Source: Turritopsis dohrnii
Taxonomy: Eukaryota > Cnidaria > Hydrozoa > Anthoathecata > Oceaniidae
NCBI GenBank assembly: GCA_027922465.2
Contig: BQMF02000021.1
Coordinates: forward strand, 186,001-250,000
Length of the DNA: 64,000 bases
Direction of reading: 5' to 3'
The notes below the pieces were generated by a model that saw nothing but the letters and a program-made list of their open reading frames with translations, made no database searches and was not told where the DNA came from. The position numbers were made by a program, and so were the translations under genes. Shown here piece after piece: positions 22,677 through 35,050 of the stretch. Each line of letters starts with the position of its first letter. The first letter of the stretch is position 1.

Positions 22677-23396
22677 CTCCCATCATTATGATGAAGGAAT
22701 TGACAAACGTCTCGATGCAATTGTCATGGTAAGGTATGATAATGGCTTCATGATATGGAACTGCCATTTACCCATATTGAAGGTAATGTTTATTCCAGAT
22801 GATGGTCAGAGAAAGTTGAACAAATGACAGAGAACTAAATTAAACAACCATATTATCTGCCACAATCATTATGTAGAAAATGCTTGGCATGGATATTTGG
22901 AAAGGATACCCTAAACTACAGTTGATCAAATCATTTAACAGGAAAATTGATCTTGTCATTTTTATTTATTTATTTTTTTTTTTTGAAATAGGTTGTATTT
23001 AATATTGATAGCAATATCGAAATATATGTTAAAACCTTCCACTTTAGTTATTTGGCAAGAGCATTGGCCCAATATAATAATCAATGCTTTTTAGTAGTGT
23101 ATTTTAATTAACACTGTCTCATGTAAAGAGAGGTCTGCTTTTCTATCAGTTGAATGCTGTTTTTACTTTGCTACCTCCGTTACCTCTAATCTTGGATTGT
23201 ATGACTGTTTATTTCTTCTTTAACTTGATAGGTAACATTTAGTTCAATGTAATTCAGATAAACGTTTGAACAGTTTTTCTAATGACTGTAACTCCTATTC
23301 CTTCCTAAGAATTGTATGCTGATTGTAGAATTTGTTTTACAATTTCATTTCGTATGCAGAAGCCTGGTTTTTCTTTCAGAATACTGAAATAAAACT
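22677..23396. other. TMEM170 3' region and WD40-gene promoter/5' UTR
   Basis: A 720-bp gap between the TMEM170 stop and the WD40 gene ATG. It is AT-rich with a poly-T run near 22972-22984. No clear TATA box or polyadenylation site can be assigned with confidence. Confidence 0.4.
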
Positions 23397-26300
23397 ATGC
23401 CAGATTATGATCCATTGGTAAAAAAATATGAGTCACAACAGAAGCATAATATTTTTATTGATGGCGTTTCAGTAGAAGAACAGATAAACCTGACTAAGCA
23501 TTCATGGAGCGTGTCGTGTTTACAATTTAGCCAAAATGGATTATATCTTGCATCAGGTAGTTGGGATAAGACCGTCTGTATTTGGGATCTAAGAACTTTG
23601 GACGAGCCCAAAGTACTTCACGGGGATGGAAAAGGACACACCTCGGCTGTGACCTGCTTGGAATGGTTTCCGCAAATCGAATTTTTGTTAGCGTCAGGAT
23701 CTGCTGACAAATCAATCCTGGTCTGGAATTCTGAAACAGGAGAAATTTTAGCAAGGTAGGTGTCCATACTAATTTGAAACAGCTCTTCCCTTTGAGATAT
23801 CCTGTTCATCATAACTATGCCTTTAACTTTTTGTATTTCCTATATTTCCGTATGAAGTTGATTCGTTACAGCCATCTTAACTGTAACAATCTCAGATATT
23901 TCTATTCTAAAAATTGAATTTGTTTTACAACTTTCATAAGGATTCTTTTGAATAGTCCCATGGTACACAGAAAAAGTAAAAACATACTCCATTTTGAACT
24001 GTACTTTCTTGATGTTCTTTCAGACTTAATCAACACGATACATGGGTTTTAGATACTACCTTTACGGAAGATGGTAAGCTAATGGCTTCTTCATCTTGGG
24101 ACGGCCATGTTGTGTTGTGGGACATGAATACTGTAAAGCCAGTCAATCTACTGAATGGTCACGAAACAGGTTCTCCTTCTTTGTTATTTTTTTAGAATGT
24201 TTTTGAAAGATGTCGACCATCAACAGTGAGGACATCAATAATAATGCTTGTTCAACGTTTATAAGCAATTACTATTATTTGCATTCTTTACACAGCCAGA
24301 TTCTACTCTCTTTTAAAATACTGCTTTTATAGTTTTATACTTTTCATGCATAAAAGCCTTTAAAATAAGAAATGCTTTTAAAATTATTGTTTATTGTCCA
24401 TTGAGGTGTTATTGGGCTGTGTGTCCAAGGTCATATAACTGTCCATACTGACTATAAAGACTCGTACTTGCCTTCCAAACAGAACTACTTCTGAATTATT
24501 GTTTTTTCATTTTCATTCCTGCCAGTCAGTGAAATAGCTAATAAACAAGATCTGTGCTTTACAGGTGTGTGGCTCTGTATGTTCAGTAAAGGAAGCAACA
24601 CACCGGTCCTGTGTACTGGCAGTGAAGATACGTCCTTACGTCTGTGGGATTTGAGGAAGGACAATAGATGGCATTCAGACATAGTTTTGTCTGGTCTTCA
24701 CACAGATGCTATAAAGTGTGGATCGTGGACAAGTTGTGGAAACTATTTGGCTGCAGGTTCTATGGACTCCAAGGTAACTTCCTTTGTACTGTACTTTGAA
24801 AACCTAATCAACAATAAAAAGATTTTATTCATTTTATTGTTATTAGATTTGTTGTTGTTCTAGATTCTCAAAGAAGCTAGCACAGAAATTAGGCAATTGT
24901 TATAACCATAGTGAATTGTTGCAGCCCATGTTTTATTAGATGTTAAGGGAATGTGTATATATCATAGCGAGTTGCTGTTTCTATGTTTTATAAACCTACC
25001 ACATGTTACTGCATGTTCCACAATTCAATGATTCAGAACATAAGAAATTTAAAAAGACTTATTGCTCTCAATTTAATAACACAAAAGCCACCCCAGTGTG
25101 CAAAATAGCCAAAAAGCCACTTTGACGAAGGGTATTTCTGTTGAAATAGTGTGAATATTTGTTTGCCTTTCTATAAAATGTACTCCTCCACAGTGATTTT
25201 TCAACAAATTAGGTAGGGTATTTATTTATTTATTTATTTATTTGGTATTGTTTTACGTGGCTAGCCTCACTCAGTTGCTATTGCATCTGCTTTCCAGGAG
25301 GGGCCACGGCTTAGGTTGGAGGCTCCGAAGTATTTGACACTCACATGAGTGACACAAACCCAATCAAGGACCTGTGCTCTTCTGGATGACCTCCTGCAAT
25401 ACCCGATGTATCATCTACCCAGTTTCCCTCACATGGCATGGGTCGACCCGGCGCTATGGTACATTCACCCGCGCATGGTGAACCGCCGCCAAGCGGAATT
25501 GAACCCCGATCTCTCGCATGAATTACGAGAGTGATAACCACTACACTACACTGCACTACACTACACTACGGCGTATTGTTTTGCCAACACATTTGTTATA
25601 TACATCTAGCACATGATCACAATGTTTACAAATTTTATCCATCTTTAAGTCTTTAAATTGCAGTATACACACCTCTGATCAATTGCCATTGATTATTTAG
25701 AAGAACCAATCATTGCCTTAGTTCTAAAATCTTGTTGTTACTTTCACTTATGTTTTTATGCACTCATTTTAGATCTCAGTGTGGGACGTTCGGACAAGCA
25801 AAGCTGTAAACTGCTTACAAGGCCACAGCTCAAACGTTTCAGCTGTATCTTTCCTACCATCATCATCGAATATCTTGTTTTCTGTTGGCGATAGTCGGTG
25901 CTGTTTTTGGAATACTTTTAACCCTAGTGCAACCTATGAAGGTTGTATGCAACAGCACAGATGGAGTTATGAGGTTCGCAGACTTGTTGTTCTTCATTGT
26001 TATCTCTAGTATTGATTTTACTGATTTTATACTTGAAACGGGTATACTACTACTATTTTTTCTGTGAATGTGTCCTACCATGTAACAGCCATAATTTAGG
26101 TAGCGGTGAAAACAAAAAAGAAAGTTTTCCTAATGGTCAGCATTATTAGTAAACTATTTTTGTCTTTCGTCAGACCATGCTAATTATTGACGGCCTGATG
26201 GAAAATAAAACTAAACGAATTTGATTGACATTCAGGAAAGGAATTTTTTATCTTTTCTGAAATCAAGGAAAGGTTACCACTTGACAGAGCAAAAGATTGA

Positions 26301-27585
26301 TATCTCAGCATCATACCCAACTTTTCTGCGAAATTCCCTTATTTTCGTTTGAAAGATCGAGGCAATATGTAAAATATGCTCGTTTAACACAGTCATTAAT
26401 AACAAAGTTTTGACCGGTCTCGTCTCGTAAATCATAAACTTGTTTGGGAAAGCGAGTATTTGATAATGTGAAGCCTCGTTCATTCAAACTCTTCTATGAG
26501 AGTTTTCACCAAAAATTCTCTGACGGTCTGAAGTTGTTAAATAAATGAGAATTACTACGTCATAATTTGTTTGGTTTTATTTTAGGTGGAATCTCTTGCA
26601 ATAACGCCCGATTCGACACTGTTGGCAACTGGGGGCGTTGATAAGCAAATTATTCTGTCAACAGTAGAGATCGATGACAATTACAAGCATCACTCTGTCG
26701 GCAGCTCAGAAGCTTCGTCATCCTCGAAAATTCCTGTCAAAACGCAGTCTAAATTTTCAATCTCCGAGCTAGGTATGCCATAAAATTTTCTTTCCGTCTG
26801 GTACTGATTGTATGATCTCAAAGGAAATCATAATGCTGCCATCTTATTAGTTACAGATCATCTAAATTTTGATTTTTTGGTGTTTTGGCGGGAATTTTTT
26901 ACTTATCAAAGTTGATATTCTTAGAAGTATTTGAGTAGGGTGTAGGGATTAACAAGATCATAACCTCGCCTATCCAAACAGGAATAACATAGTTATTGAG
27001 TTTGTTTTTTCAATTCTTTTTCATATTCTCAATTAACCAAGTTCTAGTACATGTTCACACAAGCATTCAGTGATGTAAGCGAGTCAACATAGAATTCATT
27101 ATGGATTGTTTTCTTTCGTAGGTATTTCATCAGGCGATGTTGTGGATCGAGCAAAAGAGTATAATGAGAACAGGGAACAAGATTTGAACGAATCAGCTGC
27201 CAAACAAACAGTTCTTATTAAGGCCCCAGCTACATCAGACTATTTGAAGACCAAAATTTCAGAATTGAAAAGTGCAGATAACGACAATTCAGTACTTGCT
27301 CCGTTTTTATTATCCTTCAAAATAAAAACCGTGTACTCATTCACCATCTCTCTTTAATGTTTTATCCTTTGTTGATTGTTTCAGAAAATGCTGTCCATTG
27401 ATACTTTACGACCTCTTCAAGTCATCCCTGAAGAAGGGAGTATGCGATATAAATCGAAAGAGTTGTTGGAAGAACGGAAAAGATTGCGGCCGACGATAAA
27501 GCGAATGGAGAGAGATCATTCGAAGCAGGCGCATGCGCAAAAAGTGGAAAATTCTGAAAATGTAAATTTGGATGTGGTTGGTTAG
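23397..27585 (+). CDS. Seven-repeat WD40 protein with long C-terminal tail, 490 aa, 7 exons
   Basis: Exons: 23397-23755, 24024-24169, 24565-24773, 25773-25973, 26586-26772, 27122-27291, 27385-27585. All phases close, giving 490 residues. Seven WD repeats fill about residues 32-335 and should form one beta-propeller, a protein-binding platform: the blade ends include KTVCIWD, KSILVWN, GHVVLWD, TSLRLWD, SKISVWD, SRCCFWN and, weakly, KQIILST. A Ser-rich linker follows (GSSEASSSSKIP), then an acidic/basic, mostly hydrophilic tail of about 130 residues with SMRYKSKELLEERKRLRP, which looks helical. I cannot assign an orthologue: the repeats are generic, with a resemblance to WDR38/POC1-type proteins, and I see no F-box, SAM or U-box domain. 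The exon 4 donor (GTTCGC) is weak. A SINE lies in intron 3. Confidence 0.8.
25091..25216. mobile_element. CACTGCGA-type MITE, copy 1 (WD40 intron 3)
   Basis: A member of a family of about 80-125 bp with the layout CCCAGTGGG ... GTCACTGCGATGA ... TTGAAATAGAGTGTA-ATTTCTATA-AAATGCACTC ... GCAGTGATTTTT ... CCCACTGGG. This copy is partly decayed at its right end. Other copies are at 31016, 31453, 31795, 45661, 45964, 46438 and 51601. Confidence 0.55.
25255..25560 (-). mobile_element. tRNA-derived SINE, family a, copy 1
   Basis: On the minus strand a tRNA-like head (TAGTGTAGTGGTTATCACTC A box; GGGGTTCAATTCC B box) is followed by a body with CATGCGCGGGTGAAT and GGGTAGATGATACATCGGGT. The same head and body recur at 36000-36205. 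The head is preceded by a short (TAGTG)n run. It lies in intron 3 of the WD40 gene, antisense to it. Confidence 0.65.
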
Positions 27586-29846
27586 AATTCCTGTTAGAAT
27601 TTTTTTTCTGCAGCTGCTTTCTGTGACGGTTTTAATATTTCAACAGCTGAGAAAACAAAACCAATTTAAAGGCCTCTCTCAACGTTCAGAAAATCTTTTT
27701 GACTAAGACTTGAACGTTTAAGGATGTTTTCCATTCCAGAAAATATTCTGATTGACTATTAGTGAACAAAAAAAAGAAAGGAATCCCCATTCACGTGAAC
27801 AAAGGAACGGGAATCCCCATTCACGTAAACGAAACTAAACAAAGGCGAATCCCCTTCTAGGTGAACAAAGGGAAAGTAGAGAATCCCCATTTGCTTTCGC
27901 GCTAACCTTTAAACGTACATCATCATCATTGAAATTGTTTCCATTACGCATCCTTTATGGATGATGAACGCCCTGGATACCGCCCAGTTAGAGTCAATGT
28001 TGCAAGTATTAGTTAATTATTTTGTTTGTCCGATAATATGCGGTCATGTCATCGTTATGGTTAAATGTATCTTACTTTCATGTGAAAAAAACGAGACATT
28101 CAACGAAATGTGCTCGCTTAAACCAGACAAAAATAACAAAGGTTTGACCACAAACTTTAATGATTGCATCTTGTTCGACAAACCTATGATATAATTTTTG
28201 GAAATAATGTTTCGATCATATATAGTTTATATATGTTTCCTTTACCTTGATGAAGTTGCATTTGTATATTTTGCAAGCACCTATATAAATGTAGCAGTTA
28301 TATTTTTATAGTTATTTATATACAGAATATATAAAGAAAGATTCAAAGCACTGCAATTTAAAAAATTTTTTTGTAAAAATTTAAAAATTTTAAAGCAACT
28401 TAATTTATGTTAATTTATGCATTTTTACACATTTTTGATATAATTATTCGTTCGATAATTGCACTTATCCGATTTCGTTCTCTATTAGTGGAAACATTGA
28501 AATTGAAATACGTACAAATGAATATCCTTTGGAATTTCAACTCCAAACTTTATTGAATAAGTATTCTGAGAATTAGTATTCTAAGAGAATTTGGTTGGAC
28601 GAATTTAAAAACCAAAAGAAAATTTGTCGATTAATTGTGGCTCATCCGTTTTAACAGATTCACCCCGGATTATAATAATATTTATTTATATAATATATAT
28701 ATTTTACATAGCACAATTTTCATTCGATATTGTATTTGCATTATTATTATTGTTAGCTATGAAATGTATTCGAAATACTCAACAAAGATTCATGTGAATT
28801 GTTTTTATGTTCACGGTGTTAGAAATAAAAATAAAATGGTAGACAACAAATTCGTAGCTAGGGATTAACCCAATGCTTAATCAAAATTTGTGTAAGTGAG
28901 TTTAAAGCTTTTTAAAATAGAAACGAAAAACATGGCAGTAACCTAATCAACCCATAATCAGAAAAATCTTAACATTAAATTTTCGGCTGACTCTGAATAC
29001 ACCTATGGATGTACCAACACTCACATCTTATCGAAGATCTTACCTAAAAACGTCAATGTTATTCAAGTCTAAAGAAAAATAACTTTGGTGGTCAACTTTC
29101 TTGAGAGTGAATTACACGATCTTTTTAAAAGGAAAATTTAATAGGATGGAGAAAGAAAAGGCTGGTGTAAACAGAAAAATAGAATGTACTTTCAGCGCAT
29201 CCTTTCATCCTTTCTTTCTTTACATCACCCTTTCTTTTCTTCATACATAACACAAGCGAGAATTTTTTTTTTCCTTATTCCTTTTCGTCACCACCAGATT
29301 TTTCTAACCATAAATTACGTCGTACAAGCATCTGCCTTGTTGGATAGCAATGAAGGTTGTATGTATCATTTACGAAAAGTGATGAAAAACTAATTTACGG
29401 CATTCTTTTATCGTGATGAATTTTGGCATAATTTATTAAGGTATCAAAGAACTCATGTGCTATAAGTGATGGAAAGGTGTACTTGTCCTAAAATTCTGCC
29501 GCAGTGTGTCGTTAATTGAATTACACACTTTTTTTAAAAGACTCGTAAGTGATGACTTTGGGAATACACTTGTTGTTGCATTCAGTCCAACAAAAGCCAC
29601 TCGAAAACCCTTAAAAAAGCAGCTTATATCAACAAACTTTCCACTGAGGAATATTCACGCATGTTATCTTTTGTAAGCTTTGTTAAATATAGTATCAGCT
29701 TGTATCCGTTAAAAAAAAAACAACATAAAATAAAATTTACATTCGATTGTTAGATAGTTAGATTGTTAACCCATATATATAAGTAAGAAGTTTGGTGAAA
29801 GTGGCGTTCTAGTTGGTTTTTAAATGATAAATTGCGACAAAGACAA
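27586..29846. other. Intergenic region between WD40 gene and PNP copy A
   Basis: It starts with the WD40 3' flank, including a short imperfect repeat of AATCCCCATTCACGTGAAC words at about 27780-27895. Very AT-rich DNA (28200-28900) follows with no supportable exon. The 5' flank of PNP A lies at the end. Confidence 0.4.
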
Positions 29847-32800
29847 ATGGCAGAGTTAATTACTGAAGGGTACGTTAGCATTTGGGCGATCTACAGTGAA
29901 CTGTCAGTTATAAGAAACTTTGAAAGCAATATTCGTTAAAACGAGAATTTCCTTGTGTGGAGAGTTTTTATGAGAGTCCGTTAAGACGAAAACAAAAGAA
30001 AACTCAGAGGTTTTTGTTGTATGAAAATTAAAGCGCGCCTATTTCTTACCTTTTGTGATCGTAGCAACTTAACCAGAAGTAAACTTTGAGCTTTTCTGTT
30101 AATTTTATAGCCAAATTTTATACACTGATATCTCACGACTTTAAAACTTTCAGAAAATGAAATGAAAACATATTCTTCTTCCTCTAATTTTCTATGATGG
30201 AAAAATTTTTTTAAAGAGCTATATACACCAAATACTTCATCACTGATCGAAAAACGTCATTATCCTTCAACGGTCCTTCGACATTTTGAAAAAGTTATCT
30301 TACCAGTTTTGAAATACTAACGAAAGTCACAGTATACAATTCACATTTCTTCTGATTTCTTTGGTTTTTCGCCAATGAATGTGGCTTAAAGATTCGCATC
30401 GATCCGACCAAGTAAACCAAAGGCCAGTGAAATGAGAGGCGAGGTTCACATCAAAGTAATATCGAAACAAATAGGTTTTAATAATTAAAGGGAAAGGCTT
30501 TTAAGCTGTTAGTCGTAAGGCCTTCAATGACAAAGCAATACCGAATGTGTTTTTCTTTGTTAAAGAAATTTCTTTCAATGAAATTGAAATTAACCATTCA
30601 ACATTTCAGAAGCAAATTTGAAGACGTACAGGAAACAAAAGATTTCTTATTTTCAAAGACAAAATTACGCCCTACAATTGGCATGATCTGTGGCTCAGGA
30701 CTTGGTGGTTTGGTTGATGCAATCGAAAACAAAGAATTCTTCCCGTATGAAGAAATACCAAATTTTCCTGTCAGTACAGGTGAGTTGTTTGCCGGTCCAA
30801 CCAAAAAGTTTTCTACCACGTCATCAGTAAACTTAGTTCCCTAAACGCTCAATGCAACATATTCCATGCTCACAGTAAGTTTAACAGGGCGTACGAGGTG
30901 GCGCAAATGGGTGCTTGTTGGAGTGTAAAAGACGTTTCAGTTCAATCCAATTCAATTCAAATTTATTGTGATCTGGGAAAGTGAGGTTCATTTATTCATT
31001 CCTCCTACCTTTGAACAAAATGACCGGTAAAGTCACTGCGAATGAGAGCATTTCTATATAAATATACACACTTCTTCTGTTAAAATGCTCTTCTCCTCAT
31101 TTGTTTTTGACGATTTTGTCAACTGGAGGAAGCAATCAACACAGATTAGCCTATAAATTTCGTAACACTTCGAAGCATAATCGGTACCACATGAATATTT
31201 TGTATTAGTTGTAAAAATAAAAAATCAATATGAATCACTAAAACTAAAATATGTTGCAGCAATATTAATGTTCCAAGGTGGCATTACAAACTCGAACCTA
31301 AGGCCTCTAACATTTTAGCTTTGGGTACCATGTTTTAATTTTTTTAGTAAAGAGTCACGCAGGGAAGCTGGTGTTTGGTCATTTGTATGGTCACGTGATT
31401 GTATGTTTACAAGGGCGTTTCCATCTGTACGAGGGATATTCCGTTTACAAGGTAACTGTCAAAAACCACTGCGATGAAGAGCATTTTAATTGAAATTGCG
31501 TGTATATTTCTATAGACAATGCACTTCTTCGCATTGATTTTAACTAATATTTGTCTGGTTTAAACAAGCAAATTACTGTTCCAGACCTTTCAAATATAAA
31601 GGACTTTTAACAATAGAGGTACAAGGACTGTATCATATTTGGGAAACGTTCACTAAGCCTGTAGGATAAACTCAATTTCGTACGAGATAATCAATGTGTC
31701 CCGCTGACATAGCGCATTACACTAAGATTAGATTAGCGTAACCTCCACACGATCATAGACCAGAAGTCTTTGATACTCTAATACTCCTTCCCAGCCGGCA
31801 CATTTGCTAAAAAATGCGAAGGAGTGCATTTTTGTAGAAATATATACACAATTTCAATGAAAGTGCTGTCCGTCGCAATGACTTTTGACCATTCGGCTTT
31901 CTAGTGTACCTTCCCTGTTCGTGTCATCGCATCACTTGGTGTTAAAACAATTATTATTACGAATGCGGCTGGCGGAATAAACGAAAGCTTTAACGTTGGC
32001 GATATTATGGTTATAAAAGATCACATTGGATTGCCAGCCCTATGTGGTTTCAGTCCTTTGGTTGGAAAAAATTGTGAAAAGTAAGCAAACACTCGCACTG
32101 TTCTTGAAATTGTAAAATTGTATTTTAGAGCTTTATTTGGTTCGAGCTGAGATCAGGTCGTATCAGATCAAAATCCAATCTCACAAAATTTGTGGTGATA
32201 TAAGTAAACACTCTTTCTGAACAATGACTTTTGAATGATTTCAAAATGGTTTTTTGAATGACTGTTTTTAGGTTTGGTCCGCGATTTCCAATGTTAGGAA
32301 ATGCCTACGATAAAACTTTACAAAAATCTTTCCTGGAGATAAGTAAGTGTCTGGGTTACAAAGACTTCGTGCGAAATGGAATATATTACATGAACTGTGG
32401 ACCAGCATTCGAGACTCCAGCAGAATTGAGATTTATTCGAACCGTGAGTGTATAATTTTAAAGATTCTTTTTAGTATCCTTTCCCACGGGTGACTGTCAA
32501 GGGACCAAGAATTAATCTGTTTAACAAGCAGTCTACCTAAATTTTTCTGGATGTTCCTCGATGGAACTACGTTGAGTTCCTTCTATTTACGAGAGATAAG
32601 TCATTATGATACCCAATAACCTTTTCATCTCGCGTCTCCAAAAATGAAGTAACTTTCAGCTATTAAAAATTAAAAACTAGGAAACAAGCGATAAAAAATT
32701 CTTCTTTTTCACGATCTCTTCTCCGCTGAATTAACATAAAAACCAGGCCAACATCAAGTTAGATCATCCTTGTACCAGTAACCAAGAGAATTGTAGCGGT

Positions 32801-33886
32801 TAGATCTTCGTTGCTCTAGTAACCAATGATATTGTGAACTGTTTAACTTCTTCACATGACATGCTCATAATTTTACTAGTGAGATACCATTGACTGATTT
32901 TATTAACGTTCGCTCTCTTCTATCAAACTCATTTCAATGTTTCAGCAGATCGGGTATTGCCAAGATGCATCATTTTTAGAAAAAAGCTTCAATAACTCAA
33001 ACAATTTAACAGGGTTTACAGTTAAGGACGCTAGAACTCGATTAAATCAGGGATATGTTAAAGCATATTACCCAGCTTTGTTAAAACGTGCTGAAGTGTG
33101 TTTCTAGCTTGGTATTTTGCTTTACTGTTACTGTTTTTCGATATTAAGCTAATCCCCACCTTGTTGCTTTGAACACTATTCCACGTGTATAGCTAGGATA
33201 AAATACAAGTCCAACAGAAGTTTGCGCGATTTATTTCGCGTCTTTTCATTGGTTGAAAAAGTCGCTTTCAGGCAGTTTCATTGGTGAAAAAAAACAATCA
33301 CATACATTTCTGAAATTTCTGACAACATGGAGGAATCTACCGCTCTGCATCCACCTACGTTTTAACATATACCTGATTAAATGCAATGGTTCTCATAAAA
33401 GGGCATTTGTTATTTCTTCCTCGAAAGCCAGTGTAAAGGCTCGTTTCCACTCCATTCACCCGATAACTGTGACTGAGCGAGCTGAGATTTGATTGGCTGA
33501 CGCAAAATCATTCGCTTCATCAATCTCATTATGCATATCACTTGAACAAATCAGTGAATCAAAAATCACTTCACTCAGGATGACAAACTGAGAACTGACA
33601 TTAAGAAACAAATCCAATAGCAAAATATAATGGGGCAAATAATACAATAGAACTAAATAGTTTTTTTTTTCAGATTGGTGGTGATGCTGTGGGTATGAGC
33701 ACAGTTCCTGAAGTGATCGTGGCAGCTCACATGGGTGTAAAAGTTCTTGGTATATCCCTCATCACTAACAAGTGTGTGATGGACTACGATAGCGAAGATG
33801 TCGAACACTGTGACGTTGTCAAAGTCGGACGTCGTCGGACAAACGAATTATTGAATATTTTTGAAAGTTTTATGAAGAAGCTTTAA
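29847..33886 (+). CDS. PNP: Purine nucleoside phosphorylase, copy A, 285 aa, 6 exons
   Basis: Cytosolic trimeric PNP cleaves (deoxy)inosine and (deoxy)guanosine with phosphate in purine salvage. Exons: 29847-29869, 30610-30779, 31348-31451, 31905-32080, 32272-32443, 33674-33886, phases all consistent. Length fits the family (human 289). Key residues are in place: Ser37 in CGSGLGG, Arg88, His90 and Tyr92 in [15 protein letters not shown] at 118-123, Glu205 in GPAFETPAE, Met223-Ser224 in VGMSTVPE, Asn247 in SLITNK and His260. Asn247 is the residue that favours guanine/hypoxanthine in the mammalian enzyme. Exon 1 codes only MAELITE plus part of a Gly codon. It was chosen because its phase-2 donor matches the first exon of copy B. 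A frame upstream from 30527 into exon 2 is open, so an alternative first exon is possible. Several CACTGCGA-type MITEs lie in introns 2 and 3. Confidence 0.9.
31016..31130. mobile_element. CACTGCGA-type MITE, copy 2 (PNP A intron 2)
   Basis: GTAAAGTCACTGCGAATGAG, GCATTTCTATATAAATATAC, AAAATGCTC and TTGACGATTTTGTCAACTGG follow in the family order. Confidence 0.55.
31453..31550. mobile_element. CACTGCGA-type MITE, copy 3 (PNP A intron 3)
   Basis: It begins within a few bases of the exon 3 donor: AAAACCACTGCGATGAAGAG, TTGAAATTGCGTGTATATTTC, AATGCACTTCTTCGCATTGA. Confidence 0.55.
31795..31892. mobile_element. CACTGCGA-type MITE, copy 4 (next to exon 4 acceptor)
   Basis: GCGAAGGAGTGCATTTTTGT, ATTTCAATGAAAGTGCTGTC and GTCGCAATGACTTTTGACC in family order, reversed relative to copy 3. 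Its right end is about 12 bp from the exon 4 acceptor AG at 31903-31904. Confidence 0.5.
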
Positions 33887-34879
33887 TACTTTACATAATT
33901 TTGACGTAATTATTTGACTCCTGCCAATACACCGAATTTCTGTTTAAATGCCGAGTTAATGCTTAGTTATCAAGTTTCGCCTCGTTTCTATGTTTTTTAT
34001 TGCTTTTCTAATTTCATAATGTTTTCAATAAGTAATAGTTACTAGGTATTTCAATTTCTCAGTGGAATAATTAGAAACAATTAAGAATTTGAAAAAGAGG
34101 CGAAACTTAGATGCTAGGCTATAACACGATGTTTAAACAGTAATTTGGTCTATAGACCTTGTCAAACATCTGTTTAAACACCGCTCTAATGATTTGTTAT
34201 CAAGTTTCGGCCTCGTTATGCCAGCGACGCATTTAAGTGGAGGGGTCGAAAATAATATGGATGAGCGAGATAAAACTTTCTAAGAGAATTATGTGTTAAA
34301 GCTTGCTGGTAAGAAACAAGCCTTGAAAACAATTATCAAACTTTAAAAAAACACATTTTTTTCATTTATTAACACTAAAATCTATACACAAAAAGTCTAA
34401 TACAGACTATAAACTTTAAAATTTTTAAAACTTTTGGTCATACTTGTTGGCCAATTCAAATTACAGTGTTTAAACAGAAATTCTGGAAAGGTCTTTTACT
34501 TACACTTCACTACCGATAAGAAATAGTCGATGTATTTTGAGGTACAAATGTGGCAGGTGGAAATACTGATGAATTTTTGAAATTTTGATGTGCAACGATT
34601 ATGTTAGCAAAGTTTGTAACTGTCAACATTTTTGTAATTTATTGTTACTGTATGAACAAGCTGATTTTTGCTGATTTTTTGCTGACGCAATCTCATTTGC
34701 TGGGTTGTTCGAATCAATTGAATTACTGAGCCAATCAAAAAGCAGTTTACTGAGATGGGTGGCCAATTGATATTTGGTTTTAGAAACCAATGGACTATGG
34801 TTGTGACCCAGGAAAGATCAAGAATATTATGGCACAATAGTACTTTACATTTGCTTTGTTTTGATGGGGTTTTTTTCAG
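33887..34879. repeat. PNP A 3' flank with locally duplicated segments
   Basis: The word CAAGTTTCGCCTCGTTTCTATG at about 33969 recurs in altered form at about 34201 and 35031, each time after a TGTTTAAA-type stretch. The block 34446-34640 is related to 35117-35300. These mark repeated local duplication around the last exon of PNP A. I see no separate gene. Confidence 0.5.
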
Positions 34880-35050
34880 ATTGGTGGTGATGCTGTGGGT
34901 ATGAGCACAGTTCCTGAAGTCATCGTGACAGCTCACATGGGTGTAAAAGTTCTTGGTATATCCCTCATCACCGACAAATGCGTGATGGACAACGACAGCC
35001 ACGGATCAATCGGATATTCGAATTTTCTCTCAAGTTACACCTCGCTTCTA
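34880..35050 (+). pseudogene. Broken duplicate of the last PNP exon
   Basis: From 34880, just after a pyrimidine-rich AG acceptor, about 116 bp are nearly the same as the start of PNP exon 6 ([21 protein letters not shown]). The similarity ends near 34996 and joins DNA like the 3' flank of copy A, so the C-terminal coding part is deleted. The conserved Asn of the purine pocket reads Asp here, and a Tyr reads Asn. No exons 1-5 accompany it. It could in principle act as an alternative terminal exon for PNP A, since the acceptor is intact and the phase is the same. Confidence 0.75.

Noticed and set aside
25341..25556. 71-residue frame on the minus strand (RDRGSIPLGGG)
   Set aside because: It is the translated tRNA-like head and body of a SINE.
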